Shown here: positions 8,282 through 17,297 of the stretch, in pieces
Layout: every line of letters begins with the position of its first letter
Position numbering within the stretch: position 1 is the stretch's first letter
Source: Bradyrhizobium sp. AZCC 1693
GTDB lineage: Bacteria > Pseudomonadota > Alphaproteobacteria > Rhizobiales > Xanthobacteraceae
Assembly: GCF_036924745.1 (NCBI RefSeq)
Contig: NZ_JAZHSD010000001.1
Location: forward strand, 6,261,001-6,325,000
Direction: 5' to 3'
DNA length: 64,000 nucleotides
Translations under genes and position numbers: made by a program
Notes under the pieces: generated by a model
Databases searched by the model: none
Seen by the model: only the letters and a program-made list of their open reading frames with translations
Told to the model about the DNA's origin: nothing

Positions 8282-9649
8282 TTATTCGGCCGCGGCCTGC
8301 GGGCTGGTTTTCCAGGCGCCGGCGGCAGGCCGCGCCAAGCCGAGATTCTCGCGCAGCGTCTTGCCGGCGTAATCCTTGTGAAACAGGCCGCGGCGCTGCA
8401 ATTCCGGCACGACATGCCTGACGAAATCGGCGTAGGAGCCGGGCACGATGGTGGCTGCGATGACAAAGCCGTCGCAGCCGCGCTCGACGAACATCTCCTC
8501 CAACTTGTCCGCGATCTCCTTCGGGCCGCCGACGATCGCGTCCTGCACCTGGCCGCGGCCGGAGAAGGTGACGAAGTCGCGCGCGCTGGGATTGGTCTTG
8601 CCTGAATTCCTGAGCACGCCGTCGCGAATGCCAAGGATGCCCTGCATGCTCTTGAGCTCGTCTGTTGTCAGCGGCTCGTCGAGCGGTTTTGACGCGAAAT
8701 CATAGTTCAGCGCTTCCGCGAGCAGCGACAGCGCATCGATCTGCAGCGGCAGCTTGTTGATCACAGCCATCTTGTCCTCGGCCTCGGTCCTGGTCGCGCC
8801 GCAGACGGGTGTGGTGAGGTTGCAGAGGTACATCTGCTCGGGATCGCGGCCGGCTTTCGCCGCCTCGTTGCGGACCGCGGCATAGCCTTCCTTGGCGGCG
8901 GCCACGTTGCGCGCGGCGGTGAAGATCACCTCGCCCCATCGGCCGGCGAAGCGCTGGCCGCGGCCGGACGCGCCGGCCTGGATGATGACGGGATGGCCCT
9001 GCGCCGAGCGCGGCACGGTGAACGGACCGCGCGACTTGAAGAACGCGCCCCTGTGGTCGAGCCGCTTCACCTTGGCCGGATCGGCGAAGCGGCCGCTCTT
9101 CTTGTCCATGATCAGCGCGCCATCTTCCCAGGTGTCCCAATGACCGAGCACGACCTCCATGAATTCGTCGGCGCGGTCGTAGCGGTAGTCATGTTCGAGA
9201 TGGGCGTCCTTGCCCATGTTGTGGGCCTCGCCGTCATTGAGCGAGGTGACGACGTTCCAGCCTGCCCGTCCGCCCGACATCAAATCGAGGGTGGCGAAGC
9301 GGCGCGCGACATCGAACGGCTCGTAATAGGTGGTCGAGCAGGTCGACCCCAGCCCGAGCTTCTCGGTGACCATGCCCATCGTGGTCAGCACCACGATCGG
9401 GTCCATCTTTACACAGCGGATGCCGTATTCGACGGTGTGGGCGTGGTCGTTGCCGTAGCGATCCGGCATCGCCAGGCGGTCGTCGAAGAACGCCATGTGG
9501 AATTTGCCGGCTTCGAGAATCCGGGCGATCTCCTGGTAGTAGTCGGCCGACATCGAATCGTCGCGCGATTCCGGGTGCCGCCACGAACTCGGCAGGTTGG
9601 TGCAGTTCTGCGCCTGCAGGAATCCCACCAGCGCCATTTGCCGTGTCAT
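8282..9649 (-). CDS. LLM-class flavin-dependent monooxygenase (NtaA/SnaA/DszA group)
   Basis: 455 residues, bacterial luciferase-like TIM barrel. Features: ADYYQEIARILEAGKFHMAFFDDRLAMP near the N-terminus, TTYYEPFDVARRFATLD, SGGRAGWNVVTS, and HPVIIQAGASGRGQRFA, all typical of the nitrilotriacetate/dibenzothiophene-sulfone monooxygenase group using FMNH2 from a separate reductase. No flavin reductase gene is adjacent. AAGGAG precedes the start. Middle gene of the operon. Confidence 0.92.
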   Translation of the reverse strand: MTRQMALVGFLQAQNCTNLPSSWRHPESRDDSMSADYYQEIARILEAGKFHMAFFDDRLAMPDRYGNDHAHTVEYGIRCVKMDPIVVLTTMGMVTEKLGLGSTCSTTYYEPFDVARRFATLDLMSGGRAGWNVVTSLNDGEAHNMGKDAHLEHDYRYDRADEFMEVVLGHWDTWEDGALIMDKKSGRFADPAKVKRLDHRGAFFKSRGPFTVPRSAQGHPVIIQAGASGRGQRFAGRWGEVIFTAARNVAAAKEGYAAVRNEAAKAGRDPEQMYLCNLTTPVCGATRTEAEDKMAVINKLPLQIDALSLLAEALNYDFASKPLDEPLTTDELKSMQGILGIRDGVLRNSGKTNPSARDFVTFSGRGQVQDAIVGGPKEIADKLEEMFVERGCDGFVIAATIVPGSYADFVRHVVPELQRRGLFHKDYAGKTLRENLGLARPAAGAWKTSPQAAAE

Positions 9650-9680
9650 GCGGTTCTCCTTGTGCGCGTGGGATTGGATT

Positions 9681-10733
9681 TCATTTCAGACCGATTTCGG
9701 CGGCGAGCTTATAGTCAGTAGCGAGCGCTTTCAGCTTGTCCCACGTGGCATCTTCGACCTCGATGCCGTCACGCCTGCGCTGCTGCTCGCGGATATGTTC
9801 GATCTCGCCGGGATAGAACACGCCGGGCGAGCCTTCGGACGGCGGCGTCGATTTCAGATAGCGGGCGAACTCGCCGACTTCTTTTTCAAAATCCTTCAGC
9901 GGGCGGAATGCGGCGACGTTGAACACCGCCATGAAGCATCCGTCATTGTGGCGGCCGGTCGGCTCCACGCCAAAGCCCAAGCCCGTGAGCAGGCCGCACA
10001 GCACCTCGACCATCGCGGCGAGGCCGCTGCCCTTGTAGCCCTCGCTGCCGCCGAGCGGCAGCAGCGCGCCGCCCTTGCGATACTGGGTCGGATCGGTGGT
10101 GTGTCGTCCTTCGGCGTCGATGATCCACCCTTGCGGAATCTGTTCGCCACGCGCGACCGACAGCGCGATCTTGCCGGCTGCTACCGCCGACGTCGCCATG
10201 TCCAGATAGAACGGCGCTTCGAGATCGGACGGCACTGCAATCGAGATCGGGTTGGTGCCGAGCCGGGCCTCGCGGCCGCCGAACGGCGCGACATGTTTTG
10301 GCGAGCGGCCGGAATCGGCGGTCGCAATGCCGATCATGCCCGCCCGCATCGCCATCAGGGGGTAGGCGGCGAGCCGCCCGACATGGCTCTGCCGGAACAC
10401 CGTGCAGGCCGCCACATTGGCGGTCTTCGCCTTTTCGATCGTCAGCGCCATCGCCTTGGCGTTGACGTGGAAGCCGAAACCCCAATGGCCGTCGATCACG
10501 GTCGTGGTCGGCGATTGCTGGACGATGCTCCATTTCGCGCCGGGCACGATGTGGCCAGCCTTGATGCGGTCGATATAGGTCGGGATCGCGATCACGCCGT
10601 GCGAGTCGTGGCCGGCGAGATTGGCGTTGACGCAGCCGACCGCAACGGCGCTCGCTTCCTCCTCCGACGCCCCGGCAGCCCGGAGCAGCGCCGCGCCGAT
10701 ATGCGTGAGACGGTCGGCCTGGACCTTCGGCAT
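9681..10733 (-). CDS. Ldh-family (malate/L-lactate/ureidoglycolate-type) NAD(P)-dependent oxidoreductase
   Basis: 350 residues of the malate/L-lactate dehydrogenase (type 2) fold, distinct from Rossmann LDH. Evidence: GHDSHGVIAIPTYIDRIKAG with the conserved His, GHWGFGFHVNAKAM, and the NPISIAVPSDLEAPFYLDMATSA segment. The start at 10733 follows GAGGAA; the frame runs further upstream but that stretch is not protein-like. First gene of the operon with monooxygenase, FAH and amidase. Substrate is probably a 2-hydroxy acid. Confidence 0.9.
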   Translation of the reverse strand: MPKVQADRLTHIGAALLRAAGASEEEASAVAVGCVNANLAGHDSHGVIAIPTYIDRIKAGHIVPGAKWSIVQQSPTTTVIDGHWGFGFHVNAKAMALTIEKAKTANVAACTVFRQSHVGRLAAYPLMAMRAGMIGIATADSGRSPKHVAPFGGREARLGTNPISIAVPSDLEAPFYLDMATSAVAAGKIALSVARGEQIPQGWIIDAEGRHTTDPTQYRKGGALLPLGGSEGYKGSGLAAMVEVLCGLLTGLGFGVEPTGRHNDGCFMAVFNVAAFRPLKDFEKEVGEFARYLKSTPPSEGSPGVFYPGEIEHIREQQRRRDGIEVEDATWDKLKALATDYKLAAEIGLK

Positions 10734-11116
10734 GGGAATTTCCTCTACCTTCGAACGCCCGCGTGAACGGCGGGTCTTGCTTGTTGCCGCTAGGCAGCAT
10801 GCTCTCAAAGCGGCAGCGGCAGGGCAAGCCTGGAAATATCCTGTTAGCCATGCTGCAGGCACGGTCCTCGATGGCTTTCGAATTTCATCCTGCAAAAGTC
10901 GAAGATTGCCTTCGGCAGAGGCCCGTATCCCGGCCGGCGCGCGCCGGCGGTATGGCTGACAAATCGTGAATGAGCCCGTAGTTCTCCTGAGCGACGTCGC
11001 TGCTGTTGGTCCGACATTTACTCTGAATCGCAAGTCCGGGCCGCCAATAACGAGCATTTAGGCCTCCTGCACGCATAAAAATCCGCGGGGGCAGCCCGGC
11101 GCTGCCGGCAGGGAGC
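10734..11116. other. Divergent intergenic region
   Basis: 383 bp between the catabolic operon (-) and the GGDEF-EAL gene (+). It should hold both promoters. The only clear structure is the perfect palindrome CCGGCGCGCGCCGG at 10934-10947. No supported gene or RNA was seen. Confidence 0.5.
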
Positions 11117-14100
11117 TTGGGGACGGTGAAGACCGATATCGCGCGCACGCTTGCGGCGTTGAATGCGACCAACGAAGCGATTCTGTACGCCAAATCACCC
11201 GAAGAACTGTACGCGAAGGTCTGCGAGGCCGCGTTCTCGGTCGGCGACTTCCTGGCTGTGGCGGTCTTCCTGCTGGAGCCGGAAACCAACCTTCTGCGCT
11301 TCGCTGCCGGCTGTGGCGATGACGTCCCGCGCCTGCGTAGCATCGATATTTCGACCGTGGCCGGTACGCCCGAGGGTTCCGGGGTCGCCGGGCAGGCCCT
11401 CCGCGACCGGCGAATATGCGTCAGCAATGATTTTCTGAACGACCAGCGCTCGCTGGCCTGGCGCGAGGGCGCCAAGGCCAATCAGGTGGGCGCGTCGGCG
11501 GCGCTGCCGCTGACCTGCAACGGCGAGAGCGTCGGCGTATTGCTCGTTTCGCGGCGCGAGGCGCACTCGATCGACGGGCAGCTTGTCTCGATGCTGGAAC
11601 GCGTGTCGGCAAACATTTCGTTTGCACTCGACAATTTCGACCATGAGGCCGCGCGCAAGAACGGCGAGCGGGTCATGCGGCGGTTGAACCGGATGTTCGG
11701 CGCCATCAGCGCGACCAACGAAGCCATTCTTCGCGCCAAGACCGAACAGGAACTCTATCGGCGCGTTTGCGATGCCGCGGTCCACAGCGGAAAGTCCGCG
11801 GCTACCGTGGTTCTGCTGGCGGAGCCGGACTCGATCTGGTTGAAGCCGGTCGCAGGCACAGGCGCGATCGTCGAACAGATCATGCGGGCGCCGTTCTCGA
11901 TCGACGCCGGCAACCCGTATGGAACGGGCGTCTGCGGCAGGGCATTCCGAACGCAGCTGCCGGCCGTCAACAACGACATCCTCAACTCGACGCTGGGGCA
12001 GCCCTGGCATCGGGCCGCCCGCGAGACCGGCGTCACCGCCTGCGTCGCCGTTCCGCTGATCAAGGCCGACGAGAGCGTCGGCGTGTTGCTGTTCTTTGTC
12101 GGAAAATTGTGGGCGGAGGACGAAGAGATCGTCGCCCTGATGGCGCGGATCGCGGAGAACGTCTCGTTCGCGCTGGATAATTTCGAGCGCGCCGGCGAAA
12201 AGGCGCGAGCCGACGCCCAGAAGGAACGTCTGGGGCGCATGCTGGCGGCGCTCAGTGCGACCAACGAAGCGATCGTTCGTGCAACGTCGCGGACGGAGCT
12301 GTTCGAACTGGTGTGCGAAGCTGCCGCGAAGGGTGGACGCTTTAACTCGACCAGCATTCTGCTAGCCCGGCCGGACAGCGACTTTACCGATATTGTGGCC
12401 GTGGCGGGGCCGACGGCCGCCAACATGCGCCGGGTGAGAGTTTCGACCGACGCCGATCGTCCGGAAGGACGCGGGCTGTGCGGCAACGCTTTTCGCTCCC
12501 GCCAGGCCTGCATCGCCAATGATTTGCGTTCTGACCCGCGCGGGTCGGCGTTTCAGCAATTCATCCACAGCGATGGCGCGATGTCGGGCGCGGCGTTCCC
12601 GCTGCTGGTCGACGGCCAGGCTGTCGGCGTGATGTTTTTCATTTCCTCCGAGAGGAATACGTTCACGTCCGAATTCGCCGAACTGCTGCAGCGGCTCACC
12701 GACAACGTATCGTTTGCGATCGCGACCTTCGACCGGGCCGACGAGAAGGTGCGGACTGAAAGTCAGAAAGAGCGCCTGACGCGGATGTTCGCCGCGCTCA
12801 GTGCGACCAACGAAGCCATCATGCGGGCTAAATCCCGCAACGAACTCTTCGATATGGTGTGCGAAGCCGCGGCGAACGGCGGCCGGTTCACCTCGGCCAC
12901 CATCGCATTGGCCGATTCCGGCAGCGACCTGCTCAGGATTGTCGCCGCCGCCGGCCCGGCCGCCGAGACAACACGGCACGTCAGGTTGTCGGTGGATGAA
13001 AACCGTCCCGAGGGCCGGGGGCTCAGCGGAACGGCGTTCCGAACCAGGCAACCTTGCATCACCAATGATTATGTGACCGACCAGCGCGTCGCGGCTTTCC
13101 AGGCCATCGTTGGTTCCTACGGCGCTCAGTCAGGGGCCGCCTTTCCCCTGCTGGTTCGCGGCGAGCCGGTCGGCGTCATGATTTACATGTCCCTGGACAA
13201 GGACACCTTCACTTCAGAATTTTCGGAACTGCTGCAACGATTGGCCGACAATGTGTCGTTCGCGCTGGAGAATTTCGACCGCGCCGACGACAAGGCGAAG
13301 ACCGAAATCCAGAAGGAGCGCCTGACGCGCATGCTGGCGGCGCTGAGCGCAACCAACGAGGCGATCATCCGTGCGTCGTCGCGGGCGGAACTGTTCGCGC
13401 TGGTGTGCGAAGCGGCGGCGAAGGGCGGCAAGTTTACTTTGACCTCGATCGCGATGATTAAGCCCGACAGCGATTTCCTCGACGTCGTGGCTGCCGACGG
13501 TCCGACTGCCTCCAGCGCCCGCGAGGCAGTGATATCGACCAGCGAGGCGCACCCGGAGGGCCGCGGGCTCTGTGGTTCGGCGATACGTTCGCAGCAGGCC
13601 TGCATCATCAACGATTACCTCGGTGATCCGCGCGCCGCGGCGTTTCACGGTAAAGCGCGCAACGACGGCACGAATTCCGGCGCTTCGTTCCCCCTGTGGG
13701 TGCATGGGCAGATCATCGGCGTAATGTCTTTCATGTCGCGCGAGAAGGATACGTTCACGCCCGAGTTTGCGGAACTGTTGCAGCGGCTCGTCGACAACGT
13801 TTCGTTCGCACTGGAGAATTTCGACCGCGCCGACGAAAAGACCAAAGCCGATGAGCGGATCGAGTATCTGGCGTCGCACGACAGCCTGACCAACCTGCCG
13901 AACCGGGAAATGTTCAACGGCATGCTGCGTCGCGCGATCGACGGTGCCGCGCGCTATCAGGGGCAGTTCGCGCTACTGTTCATCGACCTCGACAGGTTCA
14001 AGGTGATCAACGACTCGCTGGGACACGATGCCGGCGATATGCTGCTGGTGGAGATCGGTGGCCGGCTGCGTCGCGCGCTGCGTTCGAGCGACGTCGTGGC

Positions 14101-15214
14101 GCGGCTCGGCGGCGACGAATTCGTGGTCATTCTGGAGGAAGCTACCGAGCGCCACGAGGTCGAGCGCATTGCGGGCGAGCTTCTGTCCGTGCTCAGCCAG
14201 CCCGTGCAGCTCAGCGGTCACGAATGCCACACCACCGCCTCGATCGGGATCGCGATGCACCCTTCCGACGGCACCGACATGCAGACGCTGACCAAGAATG
14301 CCGATATGGCGATGTATCTCGCCAAGGAGGACGGCAAGAACGGCTTTCGCTTCTTCACCAAGGAGATCAAGACGCAGTCGATCGAGCGCCTGACGCTGGA
14401 GAGCGCCTTGCGCCGCGCGCTGGAGCGCGACCAGTTCTCGCTGCACTATCAGCCCAAGGTCGATATGGCGAGCGGCCAGATCACCGGCGTCGAGGCGCTG
14501 CTGCGCTGGAATCATCCCGAACTCGGCACCGTGTCGCCGGGGCAGTTCATTCCGCTGGCCGAGGAAACCGGACTGATCGTTCCGATCGGCCGCTGGGTGC
14601 TCGAGGAATCCTGCGCGCAGAACATGGCCTGGCAGCGCCGCGGCCTGCGGCCGGTGACGATGGCGGTCAACCTGTCGCCGCGGCAATTCGCCGATCCGCA
14701 TCTGCTGCACGATGTCGATGAGGCGCTGCTGGCCAGCGGCATGTCGCCGGTGCTGCTGCAGCTCGAAGTCACCGAAAGCATGGTGATGCGGAACGTCTCG
14801 CGCGCCATCAAGGTGCTCGACGCGATCCAGGCCCGCGGCATCCGCCTTGCGATCGACGATTTCGGCACCGGTTATTCGTCGATGTCGCTGATGAAGCAGT
14901 TTCCGATCGATACGATCAAGATCGATCGCTCGTTCGTTCGCGACCTGCCGGTCGATTCCGAAGACCAAGCCATTGCGCAGGCGATCATCAGCATGGGCAA
15001 GGCGCTTGGCATGACCGTCATTGCGGAGGGCGTCGAGACCGTGGAGCAGGAGACCTTCCTGCGCAACCACGCCTGCGACGAGATGCAGGGTTTTCTGTTC
15101 TCCGAGCCGCTGCCCGCCAGGCAAATGGCCGATCTGCTTCGGGCCGCACCGCGGCTCGCGTCGCCGCCGTTGCAGCCGGAAGCCGGGTCAGGGTTGGAAG
15201 GCGCTATCGTCTGA
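11117..15214 (+). CDS. Multi-GAF GGDEF-EAL protein (c-di-GMP signalling)
   Basis: 1365 residues without signal peptide or membrane segments. Five tandem GAF units begin near residues 12, 193, 375, 557 and 739, each opening with a helix like LAALSATNEAI and recurring about every 182 residues. A GGDEF domain follows (about 915-1085, RLGGDEFVVIL near 997), then EAL (about 1100-1350, VEALLRW near 1125, with DDFGTGYSS). Both active sites look intact, so it could make or degrade c-di-GMP under GAF control. Start is TTG 11117 or GTG 11126. Soluble and cytoplasmic. Confidence 0.93.
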   Translation: MGTVKTDIARTLAALNATNEAILYAKSPEELYAKVCEAAFSVGDFLAVAVFLLEPETNLLRFAAGCGDDVPRLRSIDISTVAGTPEGSGVAGQALRDRRICVSNDFLNDQRSLAWREGAKANQVGASAALPLTCNGESVGVLLVSRREAHSIDGQLVSMLERVSANISFALDNFDHEAARKNGERVMRRLNRMFGAISATNEAILRAKTEQELYRRVCDAAVHSGKSAATVVLLAEPDSIWLKPVAGTGAIVEQIMRAPFSIDAGNPYGTGVCGRAFRTQLPAVNNDILNSTLGQPWHRAARETGVTACVAVPLIKADESVGVLLFFVGKLWAEDEEIVALMARIAENVSFALDNFERAGEKARADAQKERLGRMLAALSATNEAIVRATSRTELFELVCEAAAKGGRFNSTSILLARPDSDFTDIVAVAGPTAANMRRVRVSTDADRPEGRGLCGNAFRSRQACIANDLRSDPRGSAFQQFIHSDGAMSGAAFPLLVDGQAVGVMFFISSERNTFTSEFAELLQRLTDNVSFAIATFDRADEKVRTESQKERLTRMFAALSATNEAIMRAKSRNELFDMVCEAAANGGRFTSATIALADSGSDLLRIVAAAGPAAETTRHVRLSVDENRPEGRGLSGTAFRTRQPCITNDYVTDQRVAAFQAIVGSYGAQSGAAFPLLVRGEPVGVMIYMSLDKDTFTSEFSELLQRLADNVSFALENFDRADDKAKTEIQKERLTRMLAALSATNEAIIRASSRAELFALVCEAAAKGGKFTLTSIAMIKPDSDFLDVVAADGPTASSAREAVISTSEAHPEGRGLCGSAIRSQQACIINDYLGDPRAAAFHGKARNDGTNSGASFPLWVHGQIIGVMSFMSREKDTFTPEFAELLQRLVDNVSFALENFDRADEKTKADERIEYLASHDSLTNLPNREMFNGMLRRAIDGAARYQGQFALLFIDLDRFKVINDSLGHDAGDMLLVEIGGRLRRALRSSDVVARLGGDEFVVILEEATERHEVERIAGELLSVLSQPVQLSGHECHTTASIGIAMHPSDGTDMQTLTKNADMAMYLAKEDGKNGFRFFTKEIKTQSIERLTLESALRRALERDQFSLHYQPKVDMASGQITGVEALLRWNHPELGTVSPGQFIPLAEETGLIVPIGRWVLEESCAQNMAWQRRGLRPVTMAVNLSPRQFADPHLLHDVDEALLASGMSPVLLQLEVTESMVMRNVSRAIKVLDAIQARGIRLAIDDFGTGYSSMSLMKQFPIDTIKIDRSFVRDLPVDSEDQAIAQAIISMGKALGMTVIAEGVETVEQETFLRNHACDEMQGFLFSEPLPARQMADLLRAAPRLASPPLQPEAGSGLEGAIV

Positions 15215-15532
15215 CGGCTGCGGATGCAGCTCACGCACGGCCTGAGCGTCCGGAATTTCAGTCTTGCGGGGAAAGTCGTATGGCCAGGGCAGCGACGTCT
15301 GCCCCGCAAAAGCCCCGAGGAAGATTTCTGCCGCGGCGGCATACGTCGCATGATTGGGAAGACCGAGCTCGGCGCACCATTCCGCCGGCAGGGTCTGCTG
15401 TGCGTTCCGCAACTCCATCGCCGGCCCCCACCACCAGGCCGCAGCGGGCGATCGTTCCTTTTCGGGAACACCACGCCAGCGAGCATATTCGCCAATCATG
15501 CGTTCAAATTGCAATCGCGCCGCCGGATGCAT
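15188..15532 (-). CDS. Conserved hypothetical protein
   Basis: 114 residues, rich in Trp and Pro, with MHPAARLQFERMIGEYARWRG at the start. AGGAG lies seven bases before the ATG. Its 3' end overlaps the end of the GGDEF-EAL gene by 27 bp in convergent orientation. Codon use and the ribosome site suggest it is real; no function is recognised. Confidence 0.65.
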   Translation of the reverse strand: MHPAARLQFERMIGEYARWRGVPEKERSPAAAWWWGPAMELRNAQQTLPAEWCAELGLPNHATYAAAAEIFLGAFAGQTSLPWPYDFPRKTEIPDAQAVRELHPQPSDDSAFQP

Positions 15533-15592
15533 TCTATCTCCTGATCTCAGATGATATCCGCATCCATGCGCGGCGCAATGCTCGTTAGCCGG

Positions 15593-15832
15593 TTACTGGC
15601 GGCCATGCTGCCAGTGCGAGGTCACATCCGCACCGGATTTGTTGAGGTGGACGTGCTGATCGACGTGGTCGACCCACGACACCGGAATGAAGTGGTGGTG
15701 CTGCCCGTCGGGCGAGCTTTGCTTGGTCAACTTGATCTTGTCGGTTCCTTCCATATGGTCGACCTTTCCGACCGTCTTCTTGTCCGACGAGATGACGTCC
15801 ATGTGTTCCTTGATCTGTGCGCTAACAGCCAT
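15593..15832 (-). CDS. DUF2171 domain protein
   Basis: 79 residues matching the small DUF2171 (PRC-barrel-like) pattern: IKEHMDVISSDKKTVGKVDHMEG, a basic linker, then HHFIPVSWVDHVDQHVHL. Function is unknown; such proteins are often stress-induced. A strong Shine-Dalgarno is not obvious. It sits just downstream of an amidohydrolase gene remnant. Confidence 0.8.
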   Translation of the reverse strand: MAVSAQIKEHMDVISSDKKTVGKVDHMEGTDKIKLTKQSSPDGQHHHFIPVSWVDHVDQHVHLNKSGADVTSHWQHGRQ

Positions 15833-15968
15833 GTTTCATATCCGTAAAATGGTTGGGAATATGAAACGCACCGCTGCGGAAATGGTTGCCAAAGCGGCAC
15901 GCGTCTGCCGGCAAGCCCAACAGCCGCGCGGCATTGCCGCCCGCCACCAGCGCCATGTCCTCGTTGGC
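15826..15968 (-). pseudogene. C-terminal remnant of an amidohydrolase gene
   Basis: On the minus strand just after the cupin stop, one frame reads NEDMALVAGGNAARLLGLPA before degenerating and ending at a stop inside the DUF2171 start region. The phrase GGNAARLLGL is the usual C-terminal signature of amidohydrolase-2 (TIM-barrel) proteins. Nothing of the rest of such a gene is present; the neighbouring cupin seems to occupy its place. Read as a deletion scar. Confidence 0.5.
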
Positions 15969-15971
15969 GGG

Positions 15972-16439
15972 TTACTTCTCTTCGGCCGCCGTTGATGTCG
16001 CCGGGCCTTCGCCCATGATCAGGAGAACGGCGTCTTCGTCCTTGGCGCCGTCCCAATGCACCTGCTTGGCGAAATGCGTGACGAAACTTCCGGTCGGCAT
16101 CGGCGTCGTGTTGGCCGGATCGAATTTCGGCCCTGAGCCGACCCACCACGTGCCCTGCAGCACGACGATGTAGCGATCATTGGGGTGGAAGTGCGGGCGG
16201 CTGAAATGATTGCCCTTGGTCCACTTGTTGTAGACCATGTAGAAGCCGGGTTTTGTCGGATCCCCTACGACAACAGCGCTTTGCGCGCCGGCAGCGTTGA
16301 CCGGGCCCCAGGGAATCTGGTCCGGCAATTTGTAGATGACGGCGGCCGGATTGAGTTCTGCCGAGCAAGCGATGCTCAGCATGCCGGCGAAAGCCAGCGG
16401 CGTCATGAGGTATCGCCAGGACTGGATTATCGCCTTCAT
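15972..16439 (-). CDS. Secreted cupin-domain protein
   Basis: 155 residues; signal peptide about 1-27. A cupin barrel is indicated by HFSRPHFHPNDRYIVVLQGTWWVGSG (metal motif 1) and FVTHFAKQVHWDGAKDEDAVLLIMGEGP (motif 2). Function unknown. Divergent from the DUF1080 gene across about 220 bp. Confidence 0.85.
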   Translation of the reverse strand: MKAIIQSWRYLMTPLAFAGMLSIACSAELNPAAVIYKLPDQIPWGPVNAAGAQSAVVVGDPTKPGFYMVYNKWTKGNHFSRPHFHPNDRYIVVLQGTWWVGSGPKFDPANTTPMPTGSFVTHFAKQVHWDGAKDEDAVLLIMGEGPATSTAAEEK

Positions 16440-16660
16440 GGTTTCCTCCGTCTCGTGAGCTGAGATGCGCTCATCTCTGTTGCTGCGATGCTAGCCGGTC
16501 TCGTTCCCGCGGAGCAAGACGCGTGGGCGCATGCGTGACCGGCGGCAGCGGAAAGCGAAATGTCGCACAACGCAGATGCAGCATGAAAAACGGATTTACG
16601 CCGCGCGCCGCGGTGATAGGTTTCCGCCCAACTAAAAGCAGCCATGGGAGGGCTACGTTC

Positions 16661-17263
16661 ATGAAGCGCTTGTCGATACTTGCGGCCGGTCTGTTGATCG
16701 GCGCCGCCGCTGTTCAATTTTCCAGCGTCGCGTCCGGCCAGGGCGATGGCTGGATAACGCTGCTCGACAGCACCAAGATGGGTGACTGGACCGAGGTCGG
16801 CAAAGCCAATTGGGCGATGAAGGACGGCGCGCTGGTTGCGGACAAGATCACCGAGGGCAAGGATCCCTCCTATCTCGTCAGCAAGGAGTCTTACAGGGAT
16901 TTCCAGATCAAGGCCGAGTTCTGGGCCGATGATGACGCCAACAGCGGCATCTTCATTCGCTGCGACCAGTCGGCGAAGATCGACGCCAAGATCTGCTACG
17001 AGGTCAACATTTTCGACAAGCGGCCCGATCCGACCTACGGCACCGGCGCCATCGTCGATGTGGCGAAGGTCGACCCGATGCCGAAGGCGGGCGGCAAATG
17101 GAACACCTACGAAATCACGGCCCAGGGTCCGCATCTTGTCGTCATGCTGAACGGCCAGAAAACCGTTGATGTCCAGGACTCAAAACACGCCAGCGGCCCG
17201 TTCGCGCTCCAATACGGCTCTGGCGTGATCAAGTTCCGCAAGGTGCAGATCAAGCCGCTGTAG
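16661..17263 (+). CDS. Secreted DUF1080 (3-keto-disaccharide hydrolase-like) protein
   Basis: 200 residues: signal peptide (about 1-26) then one LamG/concanavalin-like DUF1080 domain with GWITLLDSTKMGDWTEVG, DFQIKAEFWADDDANSGIFIR and YEVNIFDKRPDPTYGTGAIV. The family includes 3-keto-glycoside hydrolases and carbohydrate-binding proteins. ATG 16661 is chosen for GGGAGG ten bases upstream. It is convergent with galE at the edge of the polysaccharide cluster. Confidence 0.88.
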   Translation: MKRLSILAAGLLIGAAAVQFSSVASGQGDGWITLLDSTKMGDWTEVGKANWAMKDGALVADKITEGKDPSYLVSKESYRDFQIKAEFWADDDANSGIFIRCDQSAKIDAKICYEVNIFDKRPDPTYGTGAIVDVAKVDPMPKAGGKWNTYEITAQGPHLVVMLNGQKTVDVQDSKHASGPFALQYGSGVIKFRKVQIKPL

Positions 17264-17297
17264 GCCGCAGAGCGATCGCTTGCGGGATCGAGCCGCC

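Noticed and set aside
13973..15124. 383-codon open frame on the minus strand
   Set aside because: Antisense to the GGDEF-EAL domains.
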